Assembly: GCF_005924265.1 (NCBI RefSeq)
Contig: NZ_VCLB01000004.1
Coordinates: 62,001 to 126,000 of the forward strand
From: Martelella lutilitoris
GTDB taxonomy: Bacteria > Pseudomonadota > Alphaproteobacteria > Rhizobiales > Rhizobiaceae
Direction: 5' to 3'
DNA: 64,000 bases
Shown: piece by piece, positions 7,985 to 16,316 of the stretch
Numbering within the stretch: position 1 is the first letter of the stretch
Layout of the letters: the number at the start of each line of letters is the position of its first letter
Made by a program: the position numbers and the translations under genes
The notes under the pieces: model-generated
The model's input: the letters and a program-made list of their open reading frames with translations, nothing else
Database searches by the model: none
What the model was told of the DNA's origin: nothing

Positions 7985-8479
7985 ATGCAGGAAGACAAAG
8001 CGACCGACGAATTTCTTAAAACAGTGGGTACCTACGTAATTGTCTTTCAAGCAGTAGAATCAAAGATAGAGGAAATAATCCAGATCTGGTGCGGCCTTGA
8101 CAAATTCGAACGGACAAAAAGAAAATTAGCGAGGCTTACGACAGCGGAAAAAATCAGCAAGCTATCTATGCTATTTCTAAAAACGCCAGAGAATCGAAGA
8201 GCTTTGGAGCGCGAAGGGTACCCTACATATTTTGCCGACCTTGTCGCGCGCCTTGAACAGGCACGCCTTGATAGGAACAGATTGGTTCACTCGCACTACC
8301 TGTTTGACTTCATGAGGTTTGGTGGCCCCATAATTCAGGCAGACCACAGGAAGGGACCCGTCTCCTTCAGTGAAGAGGAACAACAAAGGCTAACCACGTC
8401 CATAAGCCAGCTCTACATCGAAGTTGGCAGGGCCCACAGACAAGCGATACATGATTTCGAACATCTGCAACAGGATTAA
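7985..8479 (+). CDS. HEPN-like protein next to the attachment site
   Basis: A 164-residue, mostly helical protein I do not recognise by name. It contains RNRLVH at residues 97-102, an R-N-x3-H arrangement typical of HEPN ribonuclease active sites. The helix before it is ADLVARLEQARLDRN, and an acidic helix (FQAVESKIEEIIQIWCGL) lies near the N terminus; the overall order fits a small HEPN domain. It begins 12 bases after the integrase stop and is the last gene before the tRNA fragment, a classic cargo position. A role in defence or as a toxin is inference; no partner antitoxin is seen beside it. Confidence 0.6.
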   Translation: MQEDKATDEFLKTVGTYVIVFQAVESKIEEIIQIWCGLDKFERTKRKLARLTTAEKISKLSMLFLKTPENRRALEREGYPTYFADLVARLEQARLDRNRLVHSHYLFDFMRFGGPIIQADHRKGPVSFSEEEQQRLTTSISQLYIEVGRAHRQAIHDFEHLQQD

Positions 8480-8562
8480 TCCGCGCAACATACACGCAAC
8501 ATGAATCGACGGCATCAGTTTTATCCATTTAAATTCAATGACTTATTTTTCTTGAGAATTTA

Positions 8563-8607
8563 TTCCGATTCCAAAGGTCACAGGTTCGAATCCTGTCGGG
8601 CGCGCCA
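8563..8607 (+). other. attR: 3' part of tRNA-Arg(CCG), from anticodon loop to CCA
   Basis: The sequence folds as the 3' half of a tRNA: anticodon loop TTCCGAT (anticodon CCG, U before and A after), 3' anticodon strand TCCAA, variable AGGTC, T stem-loop ACAGG-TTCGAAT-CCTGT, acceptor strand CGGGCGC, discriminator G and CCA at 8605-8607. It is followed by TTTTT. The bases upstream (AGAATTTA) do not pair with the anticodon strand and no D arm or 5' acceptor exists, so this is a fragment, not a gene. It marks the right boundary of the integrated element. Confidence 0.85.
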
Positions 8608-8930
8608 TTTTTCTCCTCACCTGTCGCGATCATTCATCGCTTCGCGCCACAACGGGCGGCCAGCCTTGGCCGACGCGCTTGCAACCTGTCGCGCTCGATC
8701 CTCGGACAGCCGCAATATACAATAAATTCAATTATTTAAGAATAATTTCAAATCTGCTCTTCGTCTTGCGCAACGGGTCTCCCGACTTCGTGACTCGAGA
8801 TTTCTGCCAAAGTCATAATCAGCTGCATGGCCTTTTGGCGACCGTCATTTGCCCCCTTTCGGGATAAACGCTAAAAACGAGCCCACTATACCGTTCCGGC
8901 TAAAGAAAACGGGATATGGCAGGGGGAGGC
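8608..8930. other. Intergenic stretch right of the attachment site
   Basis: The stretch begins with a T run that would terminate the original tRNA-Arg transcript, then holds about 300 bases without a credible gene. Short frames exist but none has a recognisable family or ribosome site. It presumably contains the promoter of the next gene. Confidence 0.5.
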
Positions 8931-9833
8931 ATGCTGATCCGCAAAGTCAGGCGATACCTGATCGGGCATTGGCGCGGCGAACAGGGGCTTGCATGGTCGT
9001 TCTGGATCAACCTTGTCCTCATTCGCGTTCTGTTGTTGTTGTTGCAGGACTGGCTGCGCCCGGGGAAGGGGCAGGATTTCCATGACATGCAGGGTTTTGT
9101 CCTGCTCTTGGCATTGCTGTTTCATGGCGTCTTATTTGTCTGGCAGGCCGTTGGCGTCATTCGCGCCGCAGAACTCTATGGTCGCACCACCGGATATATG
9201 GCCCCGGTCTGGGGAACGCAGATGGTCCTGGTTCTGGCCGTCTTCTGGGTCATGACCTACGCCTTTGATGCCTGGCACATGACACGTCCGGCTCCCGATA
9301 ATCTGGGACGTCAATACGCGGTCGAGGCTGAGCGCGCAGAGAAATACAGCATCGAGCCGACAGCCGATGGGCAATCACTGACCTTGTCCGGTTCGTTGGA
9401 GCTTGGAATTGCCAACCATCTCAAACAGCAACTCGACGCCTATCCGGATGTGAAACAGATTATCCTGGCCAGCACCGGCGGCAATATCTACCAGGCCAGA
9501 GGCTTGTCGAATACGATCAGGCAGAATGGTCTCAACACATTGGTCGTCTCGGAATGCAGCTCGGCCTGCACGACTGTTTTCATCGGCGGAATCAAACGAC
9601 AACTGTCGTCTGGAGGAAGGCTTGGGTTCCATCAGTACCGGATCGAGGCCGACTATGCCGTCCTGAATGCAGACCCCTTGCGCGAACAAGACCGGGACCG
9701 CGCGATCTTCCTTCAGGCAGGAGTTGCTGCCTGGTTCCTCGACAGGATGTTCAACAGCCCCTCCTCGGACATGTGGTATCCTGAATTGCCTGAACTGATG
9801 GAAGCGCATGTCGTGACAGATGTCGCGCCCTAG
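8931..9833 (+). CDS. Membrane-anchored Clp/crotonase-like protein (COG3904 type)
   Basis: The N-terminal ~115 residues hold about three hydrophobic segments (LAWSFWINLVLIRVLLLLLQ, GFVLLLALLFHGVLFVWQAV, QMVLVLAVFWVMTYAF). The rest is a soluble domain with ILASTGGNIYQARGLSNTI and VSECSSACTTVFIGG. These two Gly/Ser motifs match the oxyanion loop and the Ser-Ala-Cys helix of the COG3904 branch of the ClpP/crotonase superfamily, probably facing the periplasm. Catalytic function and substrate are unknown. Start chosen at 8931 because AGGGGGAGG precedes it; an in-frame ATG at 8916 is possible. No operon partner is evident. Confidence 0.75.
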   Translation: MLIRKVRRYLIGHWRGEQGLAWSFWINLVLIRVLLLLLQDWLRPGKGQDFHDMQGFVLLLALLFHGVLFVWQAVGVIRAAELYGRTTGYMAPVWGTQMVLVLAVFWVMTYAFDAWHMTRPAPDNLGRQYAVEAERAEKYSIEPTADGQSLTLSGSLELGIANHLKQQLDAYPDVKQIILASTGGNIYQARGLSNTIRQNGLNTLVVSECSSACTTVFIGGIKRQLSSGGRLGFHQYRIEADYAVLNADPLREQDRDRAIFLQAGVAAWFLDRMFNSPSSDMWYPELPELMEAHVVTDVAP

Positions 9834-10004
9834 CGTATCCGCCCGGAAATCCGCGCAAGCCTCTGCGCCTTGCATCCCGCACGGGCCCCATTCTTTCATC
9901 ACACCTCACGATCTTGTGTCTCCGCCGCGCCTTGCTGACGGCCTATTGGGTTCTAGCTCTTCTGGCAGAGACCCCAAACGCAGATTTGCCGCAGGAGGCC
10001 ACCC

Positions 10005-11123
10005 GTGATTTTTTCCTTATCCAAGTCCGTGATGACAGCGGCGCTTGCCGGGCTGATACTGTCGACCGCTTCCGCCAGCGCCGAAACACCGCCGCATGCC
10101 GTCGAGGAAATCGCTTCGGGACTTGCCAACCCATGGTCGGTCGAGCCTTTTGACGAAGGCGGCTACCTTGTGAGCGAACGACCCGGCCGGCTGAACATCA
10201 TCGACCCGGACGGCACCATTCGCCAGGTCTCCGGCCTTCCGGATATCTATGCTGCCGGTCAGGGCGGCCTTCTTGATCTGGCGCTCGATCCGGATTTTGC
10301 CGCCAACGGCATGATCTATTTCACCGCCTCGGTTTCCGGAAACGGCGGCCAGGGCACCGCGGTCTTCCGCGCAACGCTTGATCGCACGACAGCGGAAGTG
10401 AGCGCTGTCGAGCGAATCTTCGTCATGAACCGTTTTACCGGCACCAACCGCCATTTCGGCTCGCGCATCGCCATAGACAACGACGGAAACCTCTATTTCG
10501 GCATCGGCGACCGGGGCGAGAGCGACCGCGCCCAGAACGCCGGCGATCATGCCGGCTCGATCCTGCGCATCCGCCCCGACGGCAGCGTGCCGGCCGGCAA
10601 CCCCTTTGCCGGCGATGGCGACGCTCTGGCTGAAATCTGGTCCATCGGCCACCGCAATCCGCAGGGGATCGCCATCGACCCGGAAACGGGCACTCTCTAT
10701 ACCGTCGAGCATGGCGCGCGCGGCGGCGACGAGATCAACATTCCCGAGGCCGGCGCCAATTACGGCTGGCCGGAAATCTCCTACGGGGTGCATTATTCCG
10801 GGGCAGAAATCGGCAAGGGCACCCATGCCGAGGGCCTGGAACAGCCGCTCTATTACTGGGACCCCTCGATCGCGCCCGGGGCCATTGTCGTCTATCGCGG
10901 CGACATGTTTCCCGAATGGGACGGCGACTTTCTCGTCACCGCGCTGAAGGACCGGTTGCTTGCCCATGTCGCGCTCGACGAGAACGGCGTGCCGACGGCG
11001 GAACACCGTCTGTTCGAAGACCGCTTCGGCCGGCTGCGCGACGTGAAGGTCGCGCCCGACGGCGCGGTGCTGCTGACGACCGACGAGGCGAACGGGCAGT
11101 TGCTCCGGGTCTACCGTCCCTGA
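10005..11123 (+). CDS. PQQ-dependent sugar dehydrogenase (YliI/Asd family), periplasmic
   Basis: A 372-residue six-bladed beta-propeller of the glucose/sorbosone dehydrogenase family. It starts with a GTG preceded by AGGAGG and has a signal peptide ending near SASA-ET (residue ~27). Family blocks visible include LANPWSVEPFDEGGYLVSERPGRL, GQGGLLDLALDPDF, NRHFGSRIAIDNDGNLYFGIGDRG, WSIGHRNPQGIAIDPETG, VEHGARGGDEIN and the closing GRLRDVKVAPDGAVLLTTDEANGQLLRV. These enzymes oxidise aldose sugars in the periplasm with PQQ. Its substrate is not deducible. It is convergent with the DUF1176 gene, only 9 bases apart. Confidence 0.88.
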   Translation: MIFSLSKSVMTAALAGLILSTASASAETPPHAVEEIASGLANPWSVEPFDEGGYLVSERPGRLNIIDPDGTIRQVSGLPDIYAAGQGGLLDLALDPDFAANGMIYFTASVSGNGGQGTAVFRATLDRTTAEVSAVERIFVMNRFTGTNRHFGSRIAIDNDGNLYFGIGDRGESDRAQNAGDHAGSILRIRPDGSVPAGNPFAGDGDALAEIWSIGHRNPQGIAIDPETGTLYTVEHGARGGDEINIPEAGANYGWPEISYGVHYSGAEIGKGTHAEGLEQPLYYWDPSIAPGAIVVYRGDMFPEWDGDFLVTALKDRLLAHVALDENGVPTAEHRLFEDRFGRLRDVKVAPDGAVLLTTDEANGQLLRVYRP

Positions 11124-11132
11124 ACGACGATG

Positions 11133-12266
11133 CTATTTCGCCTCGGAGGCGTTGCCGGCGTCATCGGCCTTCTTGACCTTGTCCGCCGCGTCTCCATGCC
11201 GCCCGAGCGTCGACTGCCAGGTGACCGGCCAGTTGGCCGCGCCGACATCCTTGCCGTCGCAGGCGCTCTTGGCCCGCTCATGGGTGAGCACGAGCGGATT
11301 GCCGGTCGCCTGTTCATCGAGGCTCCAGTAATGCGCCAGGCCGCAATCGCCGAGCCCGCGTCCGAGATAGACCGATGAGAGCTTGCGGTTGTCGAGATCG
11401 AAATTGACGTTGTAGACCGTGTCGAGAACGGTGATGCCGGCCTCGCTGACATTCGGGAACTCGGCCCGGTGAAATTCCTGGTCCTTGCCGACATAGAGCT
11501 GGTAGGGCTGGTTATAGGCCCCGGACGGCCCGCAGGGCAAAAGCATGATCGTGCTGGCGCCGGCATTGAAACCGAAAGCGTCGGCCTGATCGAGATGGGC
11601 TTCGTCCGTGTAGCAGACGCTGTTCTCGTCGCTGAGATTCCTGAGGATCGACGGCGGCAGCTGCTTGTAGCTGTCGATCGACCAGACGCTGACGCTCTCC
11701 GGCGGCGCGGCGTCGCCCTTTTCCACCAGCGCGTCGGTCCGACCCTTGCGGCCCTGAAGATCATCGACGAAGCGGGCGCCGTCGGAAAGGCCGGCAAGCG
11801 TGATGGTCGAGGAAAAATCGCCAAGACCGCCGCTATAGGCGATCGTCGCGCTCTTGCCCGCCGTCATCTTGGCAAACAGCACCGCCAGCGCCGCGGGATC
11901 GGCAACGCCGAACGTGCCCACCGCCTCGTCCTTCGCGAGATCCGCAATGCCGACGGAATAGGCCTCGATGCCATCGATGCTGATGCGGAAGGCGCCTTTG
12001 CTATCGCCCTTCTGGAAGAAGCCGGGCGGAAAGGGCAGGCTGAGCGTCAGCGGCGCGGAAGGGTCGGCGCTTCTGTGCCACTGGATCGCGGCCAGATCGG
12101 CATTTCCGTCCTGCGGCGACGGCGGATTGAGCGAGATCGTGCAGACATAGGCATTGTCACAGCTGACGGCCCAGTCATCAATCTGGCGATATTCGAACGC
12201 GCCGGCCGGAACGAAGCCGAGGGCAAGGACGAAGGCGGCAATCCGAAACGACAATCTGTGACGCAT
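11133..12266 (-). CDS. DUF1176 domain protein, exported
   Basis: A ~377-residue secreted protein with an N-terminal signal peptide (RLSFRIAAFVLALGFVPAGAF). It has the DUF1176 hallmarks: FEYRQIDDWAVSCDNAYVCTISL near the N terminus and later VCYTDEAHLDQADAF, LLPCGPSGAYNQPYQLYV and CGLAHYWSLDEQ. It probably forms disulfides in the periplasm (several Cys in pairs). The function of DUF1176 proteins is unknown. The start could be the ATG at 12272 or at 12266; GGGAG is better spaced for 12266. It is monocistronic and convergent with the sugar dehydrogenase. Confidence 0.85.
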   Translation of the reverse strand: MRHRLSFRIAAFVLALGFVPAGAFEYRQIDDWAVSCDNAYVCTISLNPPSPQDGNADLAAIQWHRSADPSAPLTLSLPFPPGFFQKGDSKGAFRISIDGIEAYSVGIADLAKDEAVGTFGVADPAALAVLFAKMTAGKSATIAYSGGLGDFSSTITLAGLSDGARFVDDLQGRKGRTDALVEKGDAAPPESVSVWSIDSYKQLPPSILRNLSDENSVCYTDEAHLDQADAFGFNAGASTIMLLPCGPSGAYNQPYQLYVGKDQEFHRAEFPNVSEAGITVLDTVYNVNFDLDNRKLSSVYLGRGLGDCGLAHYWSLDEQATGNPLVLTHERAKSACDGKDVGAANWPVTWQSTLGRHGDAADKVKKADDAGNASEAK

Positions 12267-12822
12267 GGGCATCTCCCGGAAATCTCAAAATCGTATCGCG
12301 CACCGTCGGCGCGCTCGTTCTCATCGGGGCTTCGCCGTTTTTCTCCCCTACACCAGCTTCAGGCCAAAAAGCTAGAGCCGGGTAAGGCGCGCCCGCTCTT
12401 CCCGGTCATCTTTGCACAGCGCGGCGCGAAGTTCGCCTCAGTATATCCGTGAACGCTGTTCTTGGCAGCGCTTCGAATTGTCCGAACAAATACAGGTTCG
12501 GAGCCCGTTGAAGGGTCCTTCTCCATCAAACGTCAAAGTTTCGCTTGCCAAATTCGTGTAAACACCGCATTCTGATTGCGTTCGGGCATTTTGCGAGCAC
12601 GGGAAGACCATATAATCTCATGCGCGCCGGAAACGCTAACTTTCCGGGCGGCCTTTGAAGGATTTGGCCTGTAGTCGTGTTCAGGCCGTCCGAAGCCGCG
12701 GTAATAAAGGTACCTTTCCTCAAAATTCGAGAAACGCCTGCGCTGTCCATAAGGGCAAAACGAGCATTGGAATATCCGCCCATTTTCGTGCAAGCGGGGC
12801 GGTGAGAAAAGGACCTTGAAGT
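12267..12822. other. 550-base intergenic region, probably cold-shock gene leader
   Basis: There is no convincing gene on either strand. It contains a hairpin CCGAAC...GTTCGG (12482-12501) and a perfect 12-base palindrome AAAGGTACCTTT at 12706-12717, about 105 bases upstream of the cold-shock ATG. Long structured leaders are usual for csp genes, so the right half is likely the csp 5' leader; the left half would hold the DUF1176 promoter. Confidence 0.45.
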
Positions 12823-13038
12823 ATGGCCGAAACTGGCACCGTGAAATTTTTCAATACCGACAAAGGCTACGGCTTCATCAAGCCGGACAATGGCGGTGCG
12901 GACATCTTTGTCCACATCTCCGCCGTGCAGTCTTCCGGCCTGACCGGACTGACGGAAAACCAGAAAGTCAGCTACGACACCGAGCCGGACCGTCGCGGCA
13001 AGGGCCCGAAAGCGGTCAACCTGCAGGTTACGGAATAA
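12823..13038 (+). CDS. cspA: Cold-shock protein, CspA family
   Basis: A 71-residue single OB-fold cold-shock domain protein. RNP1 is KGYGFI (residues 14-19) and RNP2 is DIFVHI (27-32), the single-stranded nucleic-acid binding surface; GTVKFFN and KAVNLQV are the usual ends. AAAGGA lies just before the ATG. Such proteins act as RNA chaperones at low temperature or in stationary phase. Alphaproteobacteria carry several paralogues, so the exact csp name is provisional. It has a long upstream leader and a hairpin downstream. Confidence 0.93.
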   Translation: MAETGTVKFFNTDKGYGFIKPDNGGADIFVHISAVQSSGLTGLTENQKVSYDTEPDRRGKGPKAVNLQVTE

Positions 13039-13102
13039 GTTTCTCCGGCCGTTGCGTCGGGCTCTGCGCTGAAGGCCCTGCCTTCGGCCTGCACGATACG
13101 CA

Positions 13103-13134
13103 CAGGCGCTTCGAGGAGCGGCGCCTGGGCTTTT
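13103..13134 (+). terminator. Likely terminator downstream of the cold-shock gene
   Basis: CAGGCGC and GCGCCTG form a stem around an 11-base loop, followed by GGCTTTTGGG. The tail is short, so efficiency is uncertain. It lies 65 bases after the csp stop. Confidence 0.4.
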
Positions 13135-13249
13135 GGGCTTTCCGCACGCACGGGGGAGCTCTCGTTTTCGCCGCTGGGCATGCCCCCATGCGGGGAATGC
13201 CTTTCGGCGCTTGCCGGACATGCGAATGTCGCGCGTTCCGGTCCTTGCC

Positions 13250-13354
13250 CTATGTCCCTGCCCCCTTCAAGAGAACGCCGGCGAAGGTAAGATAGACAAG
13301 CGCGGGCTTGCCAATCAAAATCACCAGGTCGAGAATTCTGGCGAGGCTATCCAT
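13250..13354 (-). CDS. Possible 34-residue hydrophobic peptide
   Basis: A short leftward frame starts with ATG at 13354, preceded by ACGGAG at normal spacing. It encodes MDSLARILDLVILIGKPALV and then a second hydrophobic stretch (YLTFAGVLLKGAGT). One membrane segment is plausible. There is no family assignment and no known partner; it sits in the csp-rpoD gap just outside the palindromic repeat. It could be chance. Confidence 0.25.
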   Translation of the reverse strand: MDSLARILDLVILIGKPALVYLTFAGVLLKGAGT

Positions 13355-13448
13355 TGTTCTGCTCCGTGCCGCTGTGGAGCGACCATTTTCGCACCAACGC
13401 GGGACGGTTGCGTGCGAAAAACCCGGCCTTTCGGTCGCGTTTACCTTG

Positions 13449-13780
13449 TTGACAAACCCGCCCCGCTACGGGCGTCATCCTCGGGCTTGACCCGAGGATC
13501 CAGGCAGCACGACAAGCAGCTGCAAAAGCCATCCTGAATTCAATGATTTGAACCGCCTGGATGCTCGGGTCAAGCCCGAGCATGACGCAGTTGGAGGGAT
13601 AGAGACCAAAAAGAAAACCCGACTGATGGCTAAACCGGACAGCAGTGCCCTTGAGCCGGGATCCACGGCCAGAAAAACTCTTTTTGTAACAGTGCCTTAA
13701 ACGCGAGAGTTCTCGCTAATCGGCCCTGGATGCCGGCTCAAGGCCGGCATGACGGATGAGGGTGAAGTGTGGTTTGTCAA
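13449..13780. repeat. MITE-like composite palindromic repeat with 10-base terminal inverted repeats
   Basis: The 332-base unit is bounded by TTGACAAACC (13449-13458) and its exact reverse complement GGTTTGTCAA (13771-13780). Inside are three REP-like dyads: 13477-13499 (ATCCTCGGG / CCCGAGGAT), 13561-13583 (ATGCTCGGG / CCCGAGCAT) and 13731-13749 (TGCCGGC..GCCGGCA). They carry the flanks CGTCA and CCAGG/CCTGG, alternating in orientation. No gene lies inside. A related partial unit is found at 35653-35796. Confidence 0.65.
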
Positions 13781-13786
13781 TAAGCT

Positions 13787-13810
13787 GAACCCGGCCTTTC
13801 GACCGGGTTC
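13787..13810 (-). terminator. Hairpin downstream of rpoD
   Basis: An 8-base perfect stem GAACCCGG / CCGGGTTC with an 8-base loop lies 30 bases beyond the rpoD stop on the minus strand. No long U run follows in that direction (AGCTTATTG), so it may be a weak or factor-assisted terminator. Confidence 0.45.
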
Positions 13811-13839
13811 TCATTATTCTCAGAAAGACGTCTGCCTGA

Positions 13840-15888
<2,049 letters not shown>

Positions 15889-16316
15889 AGATTTTGTTTC
15901 CCTGACGCTTATGCCGTAATTTCTAGAGCGGCATTACCGGCAAATGATTAAGGACCTTTTTAGAGGACCGTTCCAGCCGGCTTCAAAACTTCAACCATGA
16001 ACAGGACAGAATTCACCATCGCGGAGCCTGTCACCCCGGGTGAACACTGTCCAGATCATGAAATTGCGCTGCGTAGTGCCATTCAAACTGGTGATTCCCA
16101 GATTTTCGCCATCCGTCAAGCGTCAAAACGGGGATCGCGCGATTTCATATCGTAAATGCGCTCCAAAAGCCACCCGCGTGACGCTTCTTGCGATGTCCGG
16201 ACCGATGCAGCCTTCCTGACGGCCCGCGAAACTACATTTAGAACGAAGTTAAGGAAATACAAGGTGCCGCCGCTTTGCGCGCCCAAGAATCCTTATGTCC
16301 GGTCAAACCGCCAAGA
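15889..16316. other. dnaG-rpoD intergenic region
   Basis: A 428-base stretch without a gene; frames crossing it on the plus strand are antisense extensions. It presumably contains the rpoD promoter(s) reading leftward and any dnaG terminator; I see no unambiguous hairpin with a U tail. Confidence 0.4.

Larger units (their letters stand above)
1..8607. mobile_element. Right portion of an integrated phage-like element or phage satellite
   Basis: The stretch from the left edge to 8607 carries a tyrosine integrase, AlpA and Arc regulators, a replication-like winged-helix protein and an HK97 head module. It ends exactly at a 3' tRNA-Arg fragment. Several parts are AT-richer than the flanking chromosome. 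Head genes (portal, protease, capsid) run leftward from the regulatory region, while integrase and cargo run rightward. No terminase, tail, lysis or connector gene is recognisable in view. The intact tRNA and left attachment site should lie beyond the left edge. It could be a reduced prophage or a capsid-forming satellite of the PICI type; which one depends on the unseen left part. Confidence 0.85.

Noticed and set aside
8501-8725. 74-codon frame crossing the tRNA-Arg fragment
   Set aside because: It reads through the attachment site and has no coding features.
12526-13221. 231-codon leftward frame over the cold-shock gene
   Set aside because: Antisense to csp; the translation is Arg/Pro-rich and without family resemblance.
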